A stretch of DNA of 64,000 bases from Anaerolineae bacterium. GTDB lineage: Bacteria > Chloroflexota > Anaerolineae > Anaerolineales > Anaerolineaceae. Position numbers and translations under genes: made by a program. Position 1 is the stretch's first letter. Each line of letters starts with the position of its first letter. Location: NCBI GenBank assembly GCA_013178095.1, contig JABLXK010000006.1, forward strand, positions 124,001 through 188,000. Direction: 5' to 3'. Below are positions 35,651 through 43,922 of this stretch, piece after piece. The notes under the pieces are model-generated. The model worked only from the letters and a program-made list of their open reading frames with translations, did no database searches and was not told where the DNA came from.

Positions 35651-36055
35651 ATGAACCTCTCGCAGGAACAAAAAGCGGATCTGGTGAGAATCGCCAAAAA
35701 TGTGCGCAAATGGGCATACGCGCCGTATTCAAAATATAAAGTAGGCGCGGCTTTGCTGACTGAATCCGGCAAGGTATACGAAGGTGTGAATGTTGAAAAT
35801 GCTGCATTCCCGGTAACCAATTGCGCCGAACGCACAGCCGTGTTCACGGCGGTTGCCAACGGCGAAACCAAGTTCCAGGCCATTGCCGTTGTGACTGAAA
35901 ACGGCGGCGCGCCATGCGGCTCCTGCCGGCAGGTGCTGGCGGAATTCGGCACGGAAATACTGGTGATCACGGCCGATGAACACGAAAACATTGTCTCTGA
36001 AAAAAAGTTGATCGAATTGCTGCCGGGTGCTTTTACCCCGGCTGATTTGCCTTAA
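35651..36055 (+). CDS. cdd: Cytidine deaminase
   Basis: Homotetrameric-type cytidine deaminase, pyrimidine salvage. The zinc site is NCAERTAVF (Cys ligand and catalytic Glu) and PCGSCRQVL (two Cys ligands). The N-terminal YAPYSKYKVGAAL is the substrate loop. 134 aa, normal length. Good ribosome site (AAAGGG), in the glmU-cdd-recO run. Confidence 0.93.
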   Translation: MNLSQEQKADLVRIAKNVRKWAYAPYSKYKVGAALLTESGKVYEGVNVENAAFPVTNCAERTAVFTAVANGETKFQAIAVVTENGGAPCGSCRQVLAEFGTEILVITADEHENIVSEKKLIELLPGAFTPADLP

Positions 36056-36071
36056 GCTGGAACGAAGCGGT

Positions 36072-36863
36072 ATGCCGGCGATTGACAGAATCCGAAAAGT
36101 TACCGCGATCGTCATAGCCCATGCCGAATATGGCGAAGCGGACCGTTTCGTTAGAATTTTTACCCTGGAAAATGGAAAGCTGAACACCCTGGCGAAAGGG
36201 GTGCGCAAGATCCAGTCGCGCAAAGCGGCTCATCTGGAACCTTTCACCCATTCGGCGCTGGTGCTGGCGCGCGGCCAATCCTTTTGGATCATCACGCAAG
36301 CCGAAACACTCAATGCTTTTACCGGCATTCACGATGACCTGAAAAAGACCACCGATGCCGCGTATGTGCTTGAGCTGGTCGATAAGATTGCCGGGGAAAA
36401 CCATCCTGAGCCGGGTTTGTACCGCCTGCTTTTGGACACCTTGAAACGAATCGAGGCGGCGTCCGATACGTTTAACGCATTGCACTATTTCGAATTTCGT
36501 TTCCTGGATACGGCCGGATTCCGGCCGGAATTGACCAACTGTGTTGCCTGTAAAAAACCCATCCAACCCGAAGATCAATACTTCTCGGTGCTGCAAGGCG
36601 GCATCCTCTGCCCGCAATGCGGCCAAATGGAAGCCCGGTCAATATTCGCCGCGAAAGACACCCTGCGCTATCTGCGCCACTTCCAGCGCAGCGCTTACCC
36701 GGAGGTCGAAACGATCAATGTGCCTGAAAATACGCGCATGGAGATGCAAAAAATTATGAACGTTTACATCGCGGCGGTGATGGAAGGGCAGTTGAAAACC
36801 CCCGGCTTCCAGCGCCAAATCGAAGGCGTTCGCGGACGGCGAAAATATAATGATATAAAATAA
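36072..36863 (+). CDS. recO: DNA repair protein RecO
   Basis: The RecFOR-pathway mediator that helps load RecA at gaps. N-terminal OB-fold with AIVIAHAEYGEADR and LAKGVRKIQSRK. The central helical domain ends in a zinc finger with CVACKKP and CPQCG, and the C-terminal part is helical. 264 aa from ATG 36072. The longer frame starts inside cdd and is less likely. Confidence 0.9.
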   Translation: MPAIDRIRKVTAIVIAHAEYGEADRFVRIFTLENGKLNTLAKGVRKIQSRKAAHLEPFTHSALVLARGQSFWIITQAETLNAFTGIHDDLKKTTDAAYVLELVDKIAGENHPEPGLYRLLLDTLKRIEAASDTFNALHYFEFRFLDTAGFRPELTNCVACKKPIQPEDQYFSVLQGGILCPQCGQMEARSIFAAKDTLRYLRHFQRSAYPEVETINVPENTRMEMQKIMNVYIAAVMEGQLKTPGFQRQIEGVRGRRKYNDIK

Positions 36864-36880
36864 ACTAAGAGAAAAAAGAT

Positions 36881-37144
36881 ATGCTGGATTTAAAAGATTT
36901 TAACCATTCCCACGACCACACACCTGAAGACCGCATGCGCGGTTTGATCGAACAATTGGACGCCTATATCGCCCAGTACCACGGAGGACGGGTAGAATTT
37001 TGCTCGTTTGACGGCAAAGTCGTGAAGGTGCGCATGGGCGGGGCTTGCGAAGAATGTCCGCTGCAGCCGGCTACGCTGCGCGGCTGGGTGGAGGGCACTA
37101 TTCGCCAGTTTTTTCCTGATATTGAGAAGGTAGAATCGATTTAA
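36881..37144 (+). CDS. NifU C-terminal-domain-like protein
   Basis: An 87-aa protein made almost entirely of a NifU-like domain. The conserved CEECPL carries the CxxC that binds or transfers an Fe-S cluster. The GGRVEF..GKVVKVRMGGAC pattern matches the family. The N-terminus has a His/Asp-rich stretch (HSHDH). It probably serves as an Fe-S carrier. A terminator with UUCG loop follows. Confidence 0.83.
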   Translation: MLDLKDFNHSHDHTPEDRMRGLIEQLDAYIAQYHGGRVEFCSFDGKVVKVRMGGACEECPLQPATLRGWVEGTIRQFFPDIEKVESI

Positions 37145-37192
37145 GAATTAGCCGCAGAATCATGGCACTTTTTCATTATCATGAAATACAGG

Positions 37193-37214
37193 AAGCTGCT
37201 TCGGCAGCTTTTTT
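37193..37214 (+). terminator. Intrinsic terminator with UUCG tetraloop
   Basis: AAGCTGC (37193-37199), loop TTCG, GCAGCTT (37204-37210) and a T-run. C(UUCG)G is an exceptionally stable loop. Confidence 0.85.
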
Positions 37215-37229
37215 GTAAAGCGGACCCTC

Positions 37230-37258
37230 TTGACAATAGAACAAGTATTCTATATAAT
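37230..37258 (+). promoter_or_regulatory. Perfect sigma-70 promoter, probably leaderless
   Basis: TTGACA (37230-37235), a 17-bp spacer and TATAAT (37253-37258), all consensus. Only 6 nt separate the -10 box from ATG 37265, so the mRNA should start at or near the A of the start codon. Confidence 0.88.
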
Positions 37259-37264
37259 AAAGGT

Positions 37265-37765
37265 ATGATCACCAATCCTCAAATTTCTAACCCAATTGAA
37301 GTTGCTGACCTGTTTCCCCGGCCTGAATCGCTCGACCTGGCCGTTCTGGACGAAGTACGCGCATTGGCTGAAAACCAGGGCTGCGCGCAGGAAGAGATGA
37401 TCGTCCGGCTGCTGCGCCAGGCGCTGCACACACGCCGCAGGGAAGGCCAGACTTACCGCGCCTGGGAATCCCTGTCCTTGCGCGAAAAACAGGTGGCTGC
37501 GATGGTTTGCGCGGGAATGACCGGACGCCAGATCGCGGCGCGGCTGGTGCTTTCTCCTGAAACGATCAAGACACACGTGCGCCACGTCCTGGCGAAATTT
37601 GGCTTGAATTCGCGCCAGGCGTTCCGCAACCTGCTGGCGGATTGGGACTTCAGCCGTTGGATAACAGCTGAAAATCCGATGATGATCATGGACCTTTCCG
37701 GTCCGCGCGGCAAGAAAGTGCGCAATATGTATGATCCATTGGAATTGGAATGTGAAAGTGAGTGA
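37265..37765 (+). CDS. LuxR-type HTH regulator without a receiver domain
   Basis: 166 aa with a C-terminal LuxR/FixJ-type helix-turn-helix: LSLREKQVAAMVCAGMT, then RQIAARLVLSPETIKTHVR. The N-terminal part (about 60 residues) is helical and not a phosphoreceiver or PAS-like domain. It therefore senses something else or acts constitutively. The start at 37265 is set by the promoter. It overlaps the next gene by about 14 bp, so the two are coupled. Confidence 0.82.
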   Translation: MITNPQISNPIEVADLFPRPESLDLAVLDEVRALAENQGCAQEEMIVRLLRQALHTRRREGQTYRAWESLSLREKQVAAMVCAGMTGRQIAARLVLSPETIKTHVRHVLAKFGLNSRQAFRNLLADWDFSRWITAENPMMIMDLSGPRGKKVRNMYDPLELECESE

Positions 37766-38168
37766 CAGACCGGTTGGCTTGACCAGGGATAGCGGATGGC
37801 AAGCCGGTGTGCGGCGCACATTGCCCCTTTCCCCCGAAAAAGCCTGGGATTTTCTGTTATCGCCTGATGCTGTCAACATTTGGCTGGGCGGAAGAAACCC
37901 GATTGCTGCTGACGGAAAATTCAGACTGCCCGATGGAACGCGCTGCGAAATCACGGTATTTCAGCCCGCTTCCCATTTACGCATGCGCTGGCAGCCGCCG
38001 GATTACGCCCAGCCAGCCGTTCTGCAGGTGCGGCTTATTCCGGCTGGTAGGAAAACCGTCTTCGCTTTTCATCAGGAAAAACTGCCGGACGCGGCTGCGC
38101 GCAAGCAGCGCCTGGTTTTTTACCGGACTGCGCTGACGCGCCTGGCTGAGTTGACGGGGCAGCGTTAA
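37752..38168 (+). CDS. SRPBCC-domain protein (AHSA1/START-like)
   Basis: 138 aa with the SRPBCC fold pattern: an N-terminal RRTLPLSPEKAWDFLLSPD strand-helix, then a beta-rich middle (LRMRWQPPDY) and a C-terminal helix (RKQRLVFYRTALTRL). The family binds small hydrophobic ligands. Start GTG at 37752 or 37758; both lie inside the regulator gene's end. Translational coupling suggests the regulator and this protein work together, which is inference. Confidence 0.72.
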   Translation: MKVSDRPVGLTRDSGWQAGVRRTLPLSPEKAWDFLLSPDAVNIWLGGRNPIAADGKFRLPDGTRCEITVFQPASHLRMRWQPPDYAQPAVLQVRLIPAGRKTVFAFHQEKLPDAAARKQRLVFYRTALTRLAELTGQR

Positions 38169-38217
38169 ACGAACAATAATTAATTTAGGGGCACGGGGGA
38201 TTGGATGCTATTGTAAT

Positions 38218-38258
38218 CAGGCATTGCCGGTTGATGGTAAAATTCAACGGCTTGCCTG
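38218..38258 (+). promoter_or_regulatory. Long stem-loop in the mntP leader
   Basis: CAGGCA (38218-38223), GCCG (38226-38229) and TTGA (38231-38234) pair with TCAA, CGGC and TGCCTG (38244-38258), leaving a 9-nt loop with a TAAAAT sequence. It could be RNA structure or a DNA operator. I could not match the conserved parts of the yybP-ykoY manganese riboswitch. Confidence 0.4.
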
Positions 38259-38287
38259 CTGAGATCTCATAATTGGATTTACTAACG

Positions 38288-38860
38288 ATGACTGATTTTT
38301 GGATGATATTGATCATTGCGTTTGGATTGGCAATGGACTGCTTTGCCGTTTCGTTGTGCATCGGCTCTTCGCCGGCGTCGTATAACCGGCGCTCGATTTT
38401 CCGCGTTTCTTTTCATTTCGGCCTGTTCCAGGGAGCCATGACCCTGCTGGGATGGCTGTTAGGCAGCACAATTGTTAACCTGATCGCCAATTTCGATCAC
38501 TGGATTGCCCTGGCGCTCCTGGGCTGGATTGGCGGACGCATGATCATGGAGGGATTTTCGAGAAAGGACGCTTCACCTGTGAATGGATGCAGCGACCCCT
38601 CGCGCGGCAGCAGCCTGGTGATGCTCTCCATCGCCACCAGCATCGACGCATTGGGCGTGGGCCTGTCGCTGGCATTGTTAAAAGTAGACGTGCTGGGCGC
38701 CAGCATTGTCATCGGCCTGGTATCGCTGCTCATGTCCATGGCGGGCATGTTAGGCGGCAAAAAACTCAACCAACGCTTTGGTAAAAGAGTGGAAGTAGTT
38801 GGTGGGCTGGTTTTGATTGCCATCGGCCTGCGTATCGTCATTACACATTTAATGGCGTAA
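38288..38860 (+). CDS. mntP: Manganese efflux pump MntP
   Basis: A six-helix Mn2+ exporter of the MntP family. The two half-repeats carry the conserved acidic motifs AMDCFAVSLCIG and ATSIDALGVGLSLA, and GGKKLNQRFGKRVE joins the last helices. 190 aa, normal. The ATG at 38288 is chosen over an in-frame TTG at 38273; no clear Shine-Dalgarno sequence precedes either. A possible regulatory stem-loop lies just upstream. Closed by a terminator shared with the convergent WD40 gene. Confidence 0.9.
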   Translation: MTDFWMILIIAFGLAMDCFAVSLCIGSSPASYNRRSIFRVSFHFGLFQGAMTLLGWLLGSTIVNLIANFDHWIALALLGWIGGRMIMEGFSRKDASPVNGCSDPSRGSSLVMLSIATSIDALGVGLSLALLKVDVLGASIVIGLVSLLMSMAGMLGGKKLNQRFGKRVEVVGGLVLIAIGLRIVITHLMA

Positions 38861-38898
38861 GGAATATCCAGCAAAATTAAAAAATAGAAAGAGAATAA

Positions 38899-38930
38899 AA
38901 ACAGGGCAGACAACCTCGTCTGCCCTGTTT
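38899..38930. terminator. Bidirectional intrinsic terminator
   Basis: AAACAGGGCAGAC (38899-38911) pairs exactly with GTCTGCCCTGTTT (38918-38930). It serves the convergent mntP and WD40 genes. Confidence 0.88.
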
Positions 38931-38946
38931 GTAAGTGCATGGTAAT

Positions 38947-39969
38947 TTACTTAACCTGCCACAACGTGATCGTTCCGGCGGAGCCGGAAACGGCCAAAGA
39001 AACGCCATCGGGGGAGAATGCCAATCCGAAGATGTCCTCGCTTCCGCTATCAATTTCAACGACCTGTTGCCCATCGGCAATGTTCCAGAAGACCAGCGTG
39101 CTGCCCGCCGATGCGGCCAGCAGGCTGCCGTCCGGTGAGAAAGCAACCGCGTTGAATGCCTCCGGATAAGTCAAGGTGGTTTTCAACTCGCCGCTGGCTG
39201 CATCCCATAAATAGATAGCCGGTGTGAATTCCCCGTTCACCGTGCCGGCGGCCGCGCTGGCCAGCAAGCTGCCATCTTTGGAGAGAACGGCGGCTGACAC
39301 AAAATCCTCGTGGCTGAAAGCCGGGCTGAATTCTTGCGTGGCGATATCGGTTAGCTGAAGAGTACCCCGCGCTATCCACAGGATGTGCTTGCCATCCTCG
39401 CCAAATTTGGCGCTGTAAACCGGGGCGGCGGTTTCAAAGCCGCTGATGGTCTGCACCTGCGCCCCGCTGGCGGCGTCCCAAAGCGTTACCGCGATTTCAT
39501 CGAGCGATGTGCTCAACAGGGTTTTACCATCCGGCGAGAAATCGAAATTGCCCAGATACGTAGGCGAATAGATCGATTGGGCGTTTTCGGTTACCTGGAT
39601 GTCCGCCAGGAAAGCATTGTAATTATCATTTGAGAATACGATGGTTTTGCCATCGGGGGATGCGGCGTATAGCGTTGCGGGATTGTCAAAAGAAAAGGTT
39701 TCCTGTTTCTCGAGCGCGGCGGCGCTGAAGCGGGCAGCTCCGCTGCCGGACACGCTTAACAACGCGCTGCCATCGGCAGCCCAAACGATCTCGTTAAATT
39801 CGCTGCCTTCCCGGGCTTGGGCGGCAGGCGCGAGTTGGGCGGCATTCCGGCTGGTGATCACAGCTGTTTGAATTTTTGCGGCAGATTGACCCGCAACGGG
39901 CTGGCAGGCAGTCATTATTGCCAAACCGATTAGCGATGAAACAATAATCTGCTGAATGGTTTTCTTCAT
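38947..39969 (-). CDS. WD40-repeat lipoprotein
   Basis: Lipoprotein with lipobox MTAC (Cys22) and a propeller of about seven WD40-type blades, several with the SPDGKT/SPDGSL turn and YLWDAASGEL or TLWDAASGAQ ends. Domain and anchor place it outside the membrane. ATG 39969 has GAGG 8 bp upstream; a GTG at 39978 is in frame. It is 24 bp after the glycosidase-like gene on the same strand, so the two are probably one operon. Function unknown. Confidence 0.82.
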   Translation of the reverse strand: MKKTIQQIIVSSLIGLAIMTACQPVAGQSAAKIQTAVITSRNAAQLAPAAQAREGSEFNEIVWAADGSALLSVSGSGAARFSAAALEKQETFSFDNPATLYAASPDGKTIVFSNDNYNAFLADIQVTENAQSIYSPTYLGNFDFSPDGKTLLSTSLDEIAVTLWDAASGAQVQTISGFETAAPVYSAKFGEDGKHILWIARGTLQLTDIATQEFSPAFSHEDFVSAAVLSKDGSLLASAAAGTVNGEFTPAIYLWDAASGELKTTLTYPEAFNAVAFSPDGSLLAASAGSTLVFWNIADGQQVVEIDSGSEDIFGLAFSPDGVSLAVSGSAGTITLWQVK

Positions 39970-39993
39970 GGTTTTCACCTCAGACTTATTTTA

Positions 39994-41586
39994 TTACTTC
40001 TTTGCTAACCCCAGGCTTTGCCGGATCCATTGCTGGAAGCTGCTGCGCAGAATGTCCAGCAAACTGGCCTGCTGCTTGGCAACCCAGTTGCCGACCTGAT
40101 CAGCGGCTTTGTTTTTCTGCACCTGCACCCATCCGGTCAACCGGTTTTGTAGTTCCCGGCTGGCCTGTTCGTAATTATCGGCCAGCATGGCGCTCAATGA
40201 CTCTTTTATGTTGGAAAGCTTCCCGCTGATCAGAATGGGCCGTTCGCTTACCATTAAAGCGGTGCTGCCGCCCGCGTCCACATTCATTTTTACACCTTTG
40301 CTCGCTTTCAGTGATTCTGTATCGGTGGAATAAGCCTTGAGTTTATAGCCTGCCACACCCGGAATCACCAGCGCCTGGGCCTCGTCGCCGCCCTGCGTGC
40401 GCCAGGCCATTATGGCGAGTTTCCCGTTTTTCCGGAAGCGCAGTACTTTAAAATCCGCGGATGCCCCTGCGTTCTCTTGAGTGGCGTTGGCGCTGAGTGT
40501 TTGCGATAGATTGGCGAAACTTTGCAGCGCTATCACTGCCGGCTGACCGTCTTGCGGAGCGTAACGCCAGAAAATCCTATCCGCCCCGCCATAGGCCAGC
40601 AGCAGCCCGCTGGCGCGCGCCAGGTAATCGGATTCGACCACCTCCGGCAGTGAGGTACGTTCGGCTGCCCTGGCGGATAACAGATCCTGTGAAAGAGATA
40701 AATTGGTCACCCACACCGGTTTGGGTTTGATCTCTCCCATGAACTCTCCGATGGCTTTTACCGGGTCGGCCAGCGCAACGCCGCTGGGTTGCAGGGAATT
40801 AAAGCCGCACGTGTCCACAACCGCGCTGTCCGGTGCGTCATCCAAAGCGGACAGGCGGATGGCAACCGTGTCGAAATCGTACCAAGCTTCTTTTTCATTG
40901 ATATTCTGCAGGTAGAACAAGGGGTGTTGGGCGCAATCGCCATTCAGAGCCAATTCGCCCAGAATGACCATGTCGCCGGCGCCGGAAGATTTGATAATGG
41001 TGTAAGCACTCTTCAACATCTTTGCGTACAATTCGAGATCGGCTTCAGCTTGCGCTCCTTCATCCAGCGGGTAGAGCAAGCTGCCCCAATACGCCGGATC
41101 GTTGATCACGCCGCCGATTTGCCAATAATCCACCTGACTGCCGAATTGCTGCACAGCCGCGCTCACATAGTTTTGCCAGTTTTCCAGCAAGCTCTCGGCT
41201 GAAACCGGCTGCTGCGGATATAAGCTGCTCAAGTAAACCGGGCCGCCATCCAGGATCACCACCGGTTGGATGCCGCGCTTTTCCAGGCGGGAAAAGATGG
41301 TTTTGTAATCAACGTACCCCGTTTCGCTCTGATAACTCCAAACAAATGCGCCGGCCGAAGGCTCAACTTCATTCCAGGGCATTTCCACCCGCAGCATGCT
41401 GCTATGGATGGATTCGATCACGTCGAAAGACTTGCTGTCCTGGCTGTGACTGGTCAGCCATCCGCCGGAGTCGTCCAAACCCAGCGGAGATGAATCTGCC
41501 AGAATACTGCCATCGGATTCGAACCAGAAGAATGCGGCTGTGACGGCCGCTGTCAGGCACAAAATTTTGAAGAGGAATTTGCGCAT
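39994..41586 (-). CDS. Secreted glycosidase-like protein, probably catalytically degenerate
   Basis: 530 aa with an N-terminal signal or anchor helix (about residues 5-20). The first 330 residues look like a clan GH-A (beta/alpha)8 barrel: SSMLRVEMPWNEVEPSAGAF is the typical strand-2/loop entry of GH5/GH39/GH42-like enzymes. At the place where these enzymes have WNEP, with the acid/base Glu, the sequence reads YWQIGGVINDP, so the usual Glu is missing. The C-terminal part is beta-rich with an amphipathic helical end. A binding rather than cleaving role is inferred. Co-directional with the WD40 lipoprotein. Confidence 0.65.
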   Translation of the reverse strand: MRKFLFKILCLTAAVTAAFFWFESDGSILADSSPLGLDDSGGWLTSHSQDSKSFDVIESIHSSMLRVEMPWNEVEPSAGAFVWSYQSETGYVDYKTIFSRLEKRGIQPVVILDGGPVYLSSLYPQQPVSAESLLENWQNYVSAAVQQFGSQVDYWQIGGVINDPAYWGSLLYPLDEGAQAEADLELYAKMLKSAYTIIKSSGAGDMVILGELALNGDCAQHPLFYLQNINEKEAWYDFDTVAIRLSALDDAPDSAVVDTCGFNSLQPSGVALADPVKAIGEFMGEIKPKPVWVTNLSLSQDLLSARAAERTSLPEVVESDYLARASGLLLAYGGADRIFWRYAPQDGQPAVIALQSFANLSQTLSANATQENAGASADFKVLRFRKNGKLAIMAWRTQGGDEAQALVIPGVAGYKLKAYSTDTESLKASKGVKMNVDAGGSTALMVSERPILISGKLSNIKESLSAMLADNYEQASRELQNRLTGWVQVQKNKAADQVGNWVAKQQASLLDILRSSFQQWIRQSLGLAKK

Positions 41587-41722
41587 GCATGCTCCTTGAC
41601 CCCGGTGGTTTTCATCCCGGGGTACATGCTTTATGTTGCAAAAGACATGCCAAATATTAAATAATCCAATCTATTCTCAAGCCAGCGGTGTATACTTGAA
41701 ACAGATTCTTTTTGGAGCGGAT

Positions 41723-42586
41723 TTGACCACCATTCAACCACCTCGTTTTGCTGTTCTCCAGCTTTCCGGATGCGCCGGCTGCGAAGTTTCGTTATTGAAT
41801 GCCGGGGAATGGATCGATCGGTTCGACCTGGCTTTCATGCCCTTGGTAACCTCCGCGTACGACGTACCGGAAGTGGATATATTGCTGATTTCCGGCGGCG
41901 TACGCTCGGATGAGGATCTGCATAACTTGCGACAGGCTGTTAAACGCGCGAAGAAAATTGTGGCGGTTGGCACCTGCGCTATTTCAGGCGGCGTCACCAA
42001 TCTGGGCAACCGGGATGAAGTTCGCCAGTTATTCCTCTCCCAATCCGAAAGGCACAACCTGCCGCGCATGCTGCCGAAAAGCCAGCCGGTGGATGTATTC
42101 GTCGATGTCGATCTATACTTGCCGGGTTGCCCGCCAACCCCTGAGTTGTTCATGGCGGCTTTACTTGAACCGCCGGACTTCAAAGCCTCAGCGAACGTTT
42201 GCCAGGAATGCGGGCGCCAAAAATTGATGGACGTTAAGCCGACCCACCTGGTGGGCATGGCAGGCGGCCAGGTTGCGCCGGATATTTGCCTGATAAACCA
42301 GGGTTATTTGTGCGTGGGTTCTTCCACGCGCGGCGGTTGCCGCGCCTTGTGTACGCGCCCCGGGCATCCCTGCGTTGGCTGCCGCGGACCTTCCAACGCA
42401 CTGATCGAGAAGGACTCCAGCACCTGGCTGGAAAGCATCCAACGCGTGTTTAAATCGATGACCAACATCCCGCCTGAGGAGTTACGCGAAGCTTTGCTTT
42501 CCCCCCAGATGGCGCTCTTCCTGTTTCAATTCTCGGATTATGCCGGCGGCGACCGGCCTGCGCGATCCAAGGATAAGGTGCTCTGA
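41723..42586 (+). CDS. [NiFe] hydrogenase small (electron-transfer) subunit, group 3-like
   Basis: This subunit carries the proximal Fe-S cluster: GCAGCEVSLL, then VGTCAISGG and LPGCPPTPE give the four ligand cysteines. The C-terminal third has further Cys groups (CQECGR, GYLCVG..GGCRALCTRPGHPC) fit for extra 4Fe-4S clusters, as in MvhG-type soluble hydrogenases rather than HoxY. No Tat signal, so it is cytoplasmic. A TTG at 41723 with GGAG 5 bp upstream begins directly at the conserved domain; an ATG at 41633 would add 30 unconserved residues and lacks a ribosome site. It overlaps the large subunit by 1 bp. Confidence 0.86.
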   Translation: MTTIQPPRFAVLQLSGCAGCEVSLLNAGEWIDRFDLAFMPLVTSAYDVPEVDILLISGGVRSDEDLHNLRQAVKRAKKIVAVGTCAISGGVTNLGNRDEVRQLFLSQSERHNLPRMLPKSQPVDVFVDVDLYLPGCPPTPELFMAALLEPPDFKASANVCQECGRQKLMDVKPTHLVGMAGGQVAPDICLINQGYLCVGSSTRGGCRALCTRPGHPCVGCRGPSNALIEKDSSTWLESIQRVFKSMTNIPPEELREALLSPQMALFLFQFSDYAGGDRPARSKDKVL

Positions 42587-43899
42587 TGACCACGCTGACG
42601 TTCCCTCTTTCCCGCATCGAAGGCCATGCCCGCGTGGAGATCGAGGTGCAAGATGGCAGGGTGATCTCGACCCGCTTCCAGGCGATGGAAAAACGCGGAT
42701 TCAACCTGATGGTCACCGGAGTGCCGGCCGATCAAATGCCCGTGATTGTCCCGCGCATTTGCGGCGTGTGCTCGACCGCGCATCACGTGGCTTCGGTCAA
42801 GGCGCTCGAAAATGCCTACGGCATCCAGCCCCCGCCGTTGGCGAATCAAATTCGCGAATTGCTGCTGCTAGGCCAGCTCATCCAAAACCAGGCCACCTCG
42901 CTGTTTATTTTCACCATGCCTGACCGACTGGGCGTGGAAAGCCTTTTCCACGTCGATGCGGAGGAAGCGAAAAAAGAAACGCAATTCGATATTGCCCGGC
43001 GCGCGCTGATGGTGCGCCAGTTAGGTACGGACTTGATCACGTTGGCCGGTGGTCAGTTCATCCATCCGGTTAAAGCTGTGGTGGGCGGCGTGAGCAGCGG
43101 TATTGACCCTGGAAGAGCCGCCGCTTTCCAGCAACGACTGCAAGCTGCGCTGCCCACCGCCTGTGAATTGGTGGATTATTACTGGGAAATTTCCACCCGC
43201 ATGAAAGATCGCATCGGAACCTGGGGCGACGATCAGCCGGCTTACTACATCGCCTCCACCGAGCGGGATGACCCACGCTATAACTCATCCATCATCCGCG
43301 TCATGACGCCGGCCGGCGAATGCTGCCGTGAATTCACGGCCGATACATTCCGCGAAGAACTGATCTTTGAAGATACCGATTACTCCTATGCCGGGCGCAC
43401 CAGTTACCAGGGCGGCGTGATACGCGCCAATTCGCTGGCGCGCGCCAACATGACCCGCCGCATGGGTATCCGCCGCGCGGATGCCTACATGCGCCGCCTG
43501 CGCAGCGAATTCGGCCACCCGGCTCATCCCATCCTGCTGTTCGATTTGTGCCGCGGCATCGAACTGGTGTATGCCATCGAACTGGCCAGCCAATTATTGG
43601 AGGAGGATTTTACGAAAGGCGAAGTGGACATGCCTTACAATCCCCGCGACGGCGAAGGCTGGGGATTGGTCGAAGCGCCGCGCGGTCCGCTGATCCACCA
43701 CTACGTCATCGAAAAAGGCAAGATTGCCATGGGAGAATTCATCATCCCGACCGTGCATAACATGCTGGCCATCGAGCGCGCGCTGCGCGTGGCCGCTGAG
43801 CGGTACATCACTACGGATAGCGTCAATTTAGAGCTTGAGAAAGCCGTCGGGCGTGTGGTGCGCGCCTTCGACCCCTGTATTGCCTGCGCTACGCACTGA
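42586..43899 (+). CDS. [NiFe] hydrogenase large (catalytic) subunit, group 3-like, without C-terminal extension
   Basis: The catalytic subunit carrying the Ni-Fe centre. N-terminal motif L1 is RICGVCSTAH; C-terminal motif L2 is DPCIACATH. The RxxxRIEGHARV start and overall pattern fit soluble group 3 (Mvh/HoxH-like) enzymes. The protein ends exactly at the His of L2. Most group 1-3 enzymes carry 15-20 more residues, removed by a specific endopeptidase after Ni insertion. No diaphorase, MvhD, Hdr or maturation genes are in the window, so the electron partner is unknown. The stop codon lies within a 12-bp repeat bounding the following AT-rich island. Confidence 0.9.
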   Translation: MTTLTFPLSRIEGHARVEIEVQDGRVISTRFQAMEKRGFNLMVTGVPADQMPVIVPRICGVCSTAHHVASVKALENAYGIQPPPLANQIRELLLLGQLIQNQATSLFIFTMPDRLGVESLFHVDAEEAKKETQFDIARRALMVRQLGTDLITLAGGQFIHPVKAVVGGVSSGIDPGRAAAFQQRLQAALPTACELVDYYWEISTRMKDRIGTWGDDQPAYYIASTERDDPRYNSSIIRVMTPAGECCREFTADTFREELIFEDTDYSYAGRTSYQGGVIRANSLARANMTRRMGIRRADAYMRRLRSEFGHPAHPILLFDLCRGIELVYAIELASQLLEEDFTKGEVDMPYNPRDGEGWGLVEAPRGPLIHHYVIEKGKIAMGEFIIPTVHNMLAIERALRVAAERYITTDSVNLELEKAVGRVVRAFDPCIACATH

Positions 43900-43908
43900 A
43901 TAAAAATT
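43897..43908. repeat. Left copy of a 12-bp direct repeat flanking the AT-rich island
   Basis: TGAATAAAAATT. It includes the stop codon of the hydrogenase large subunit. An exact copy lies at 45284-45295, on the other side of the two-gene AT-rich cassette. Confidence 0.7.
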
Positions 43909-43922
43909 AAAGGGGAGATTAT

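Noticed and set aside
35101-35991. 296-codon minus-strand frame across glmU and cdd
   Set aside because: It is antisense to two certain genes; its His/Val-rich stretch mirrors the hexapeptide repeats of GlmU.
38169-38287. yybP-ykoY manganese riboswitch before mntP
   Set aside because: The conserved GGGGAGUA and GAGACCUUUGC parts could not be matched; only a generic stem-loop is seen.
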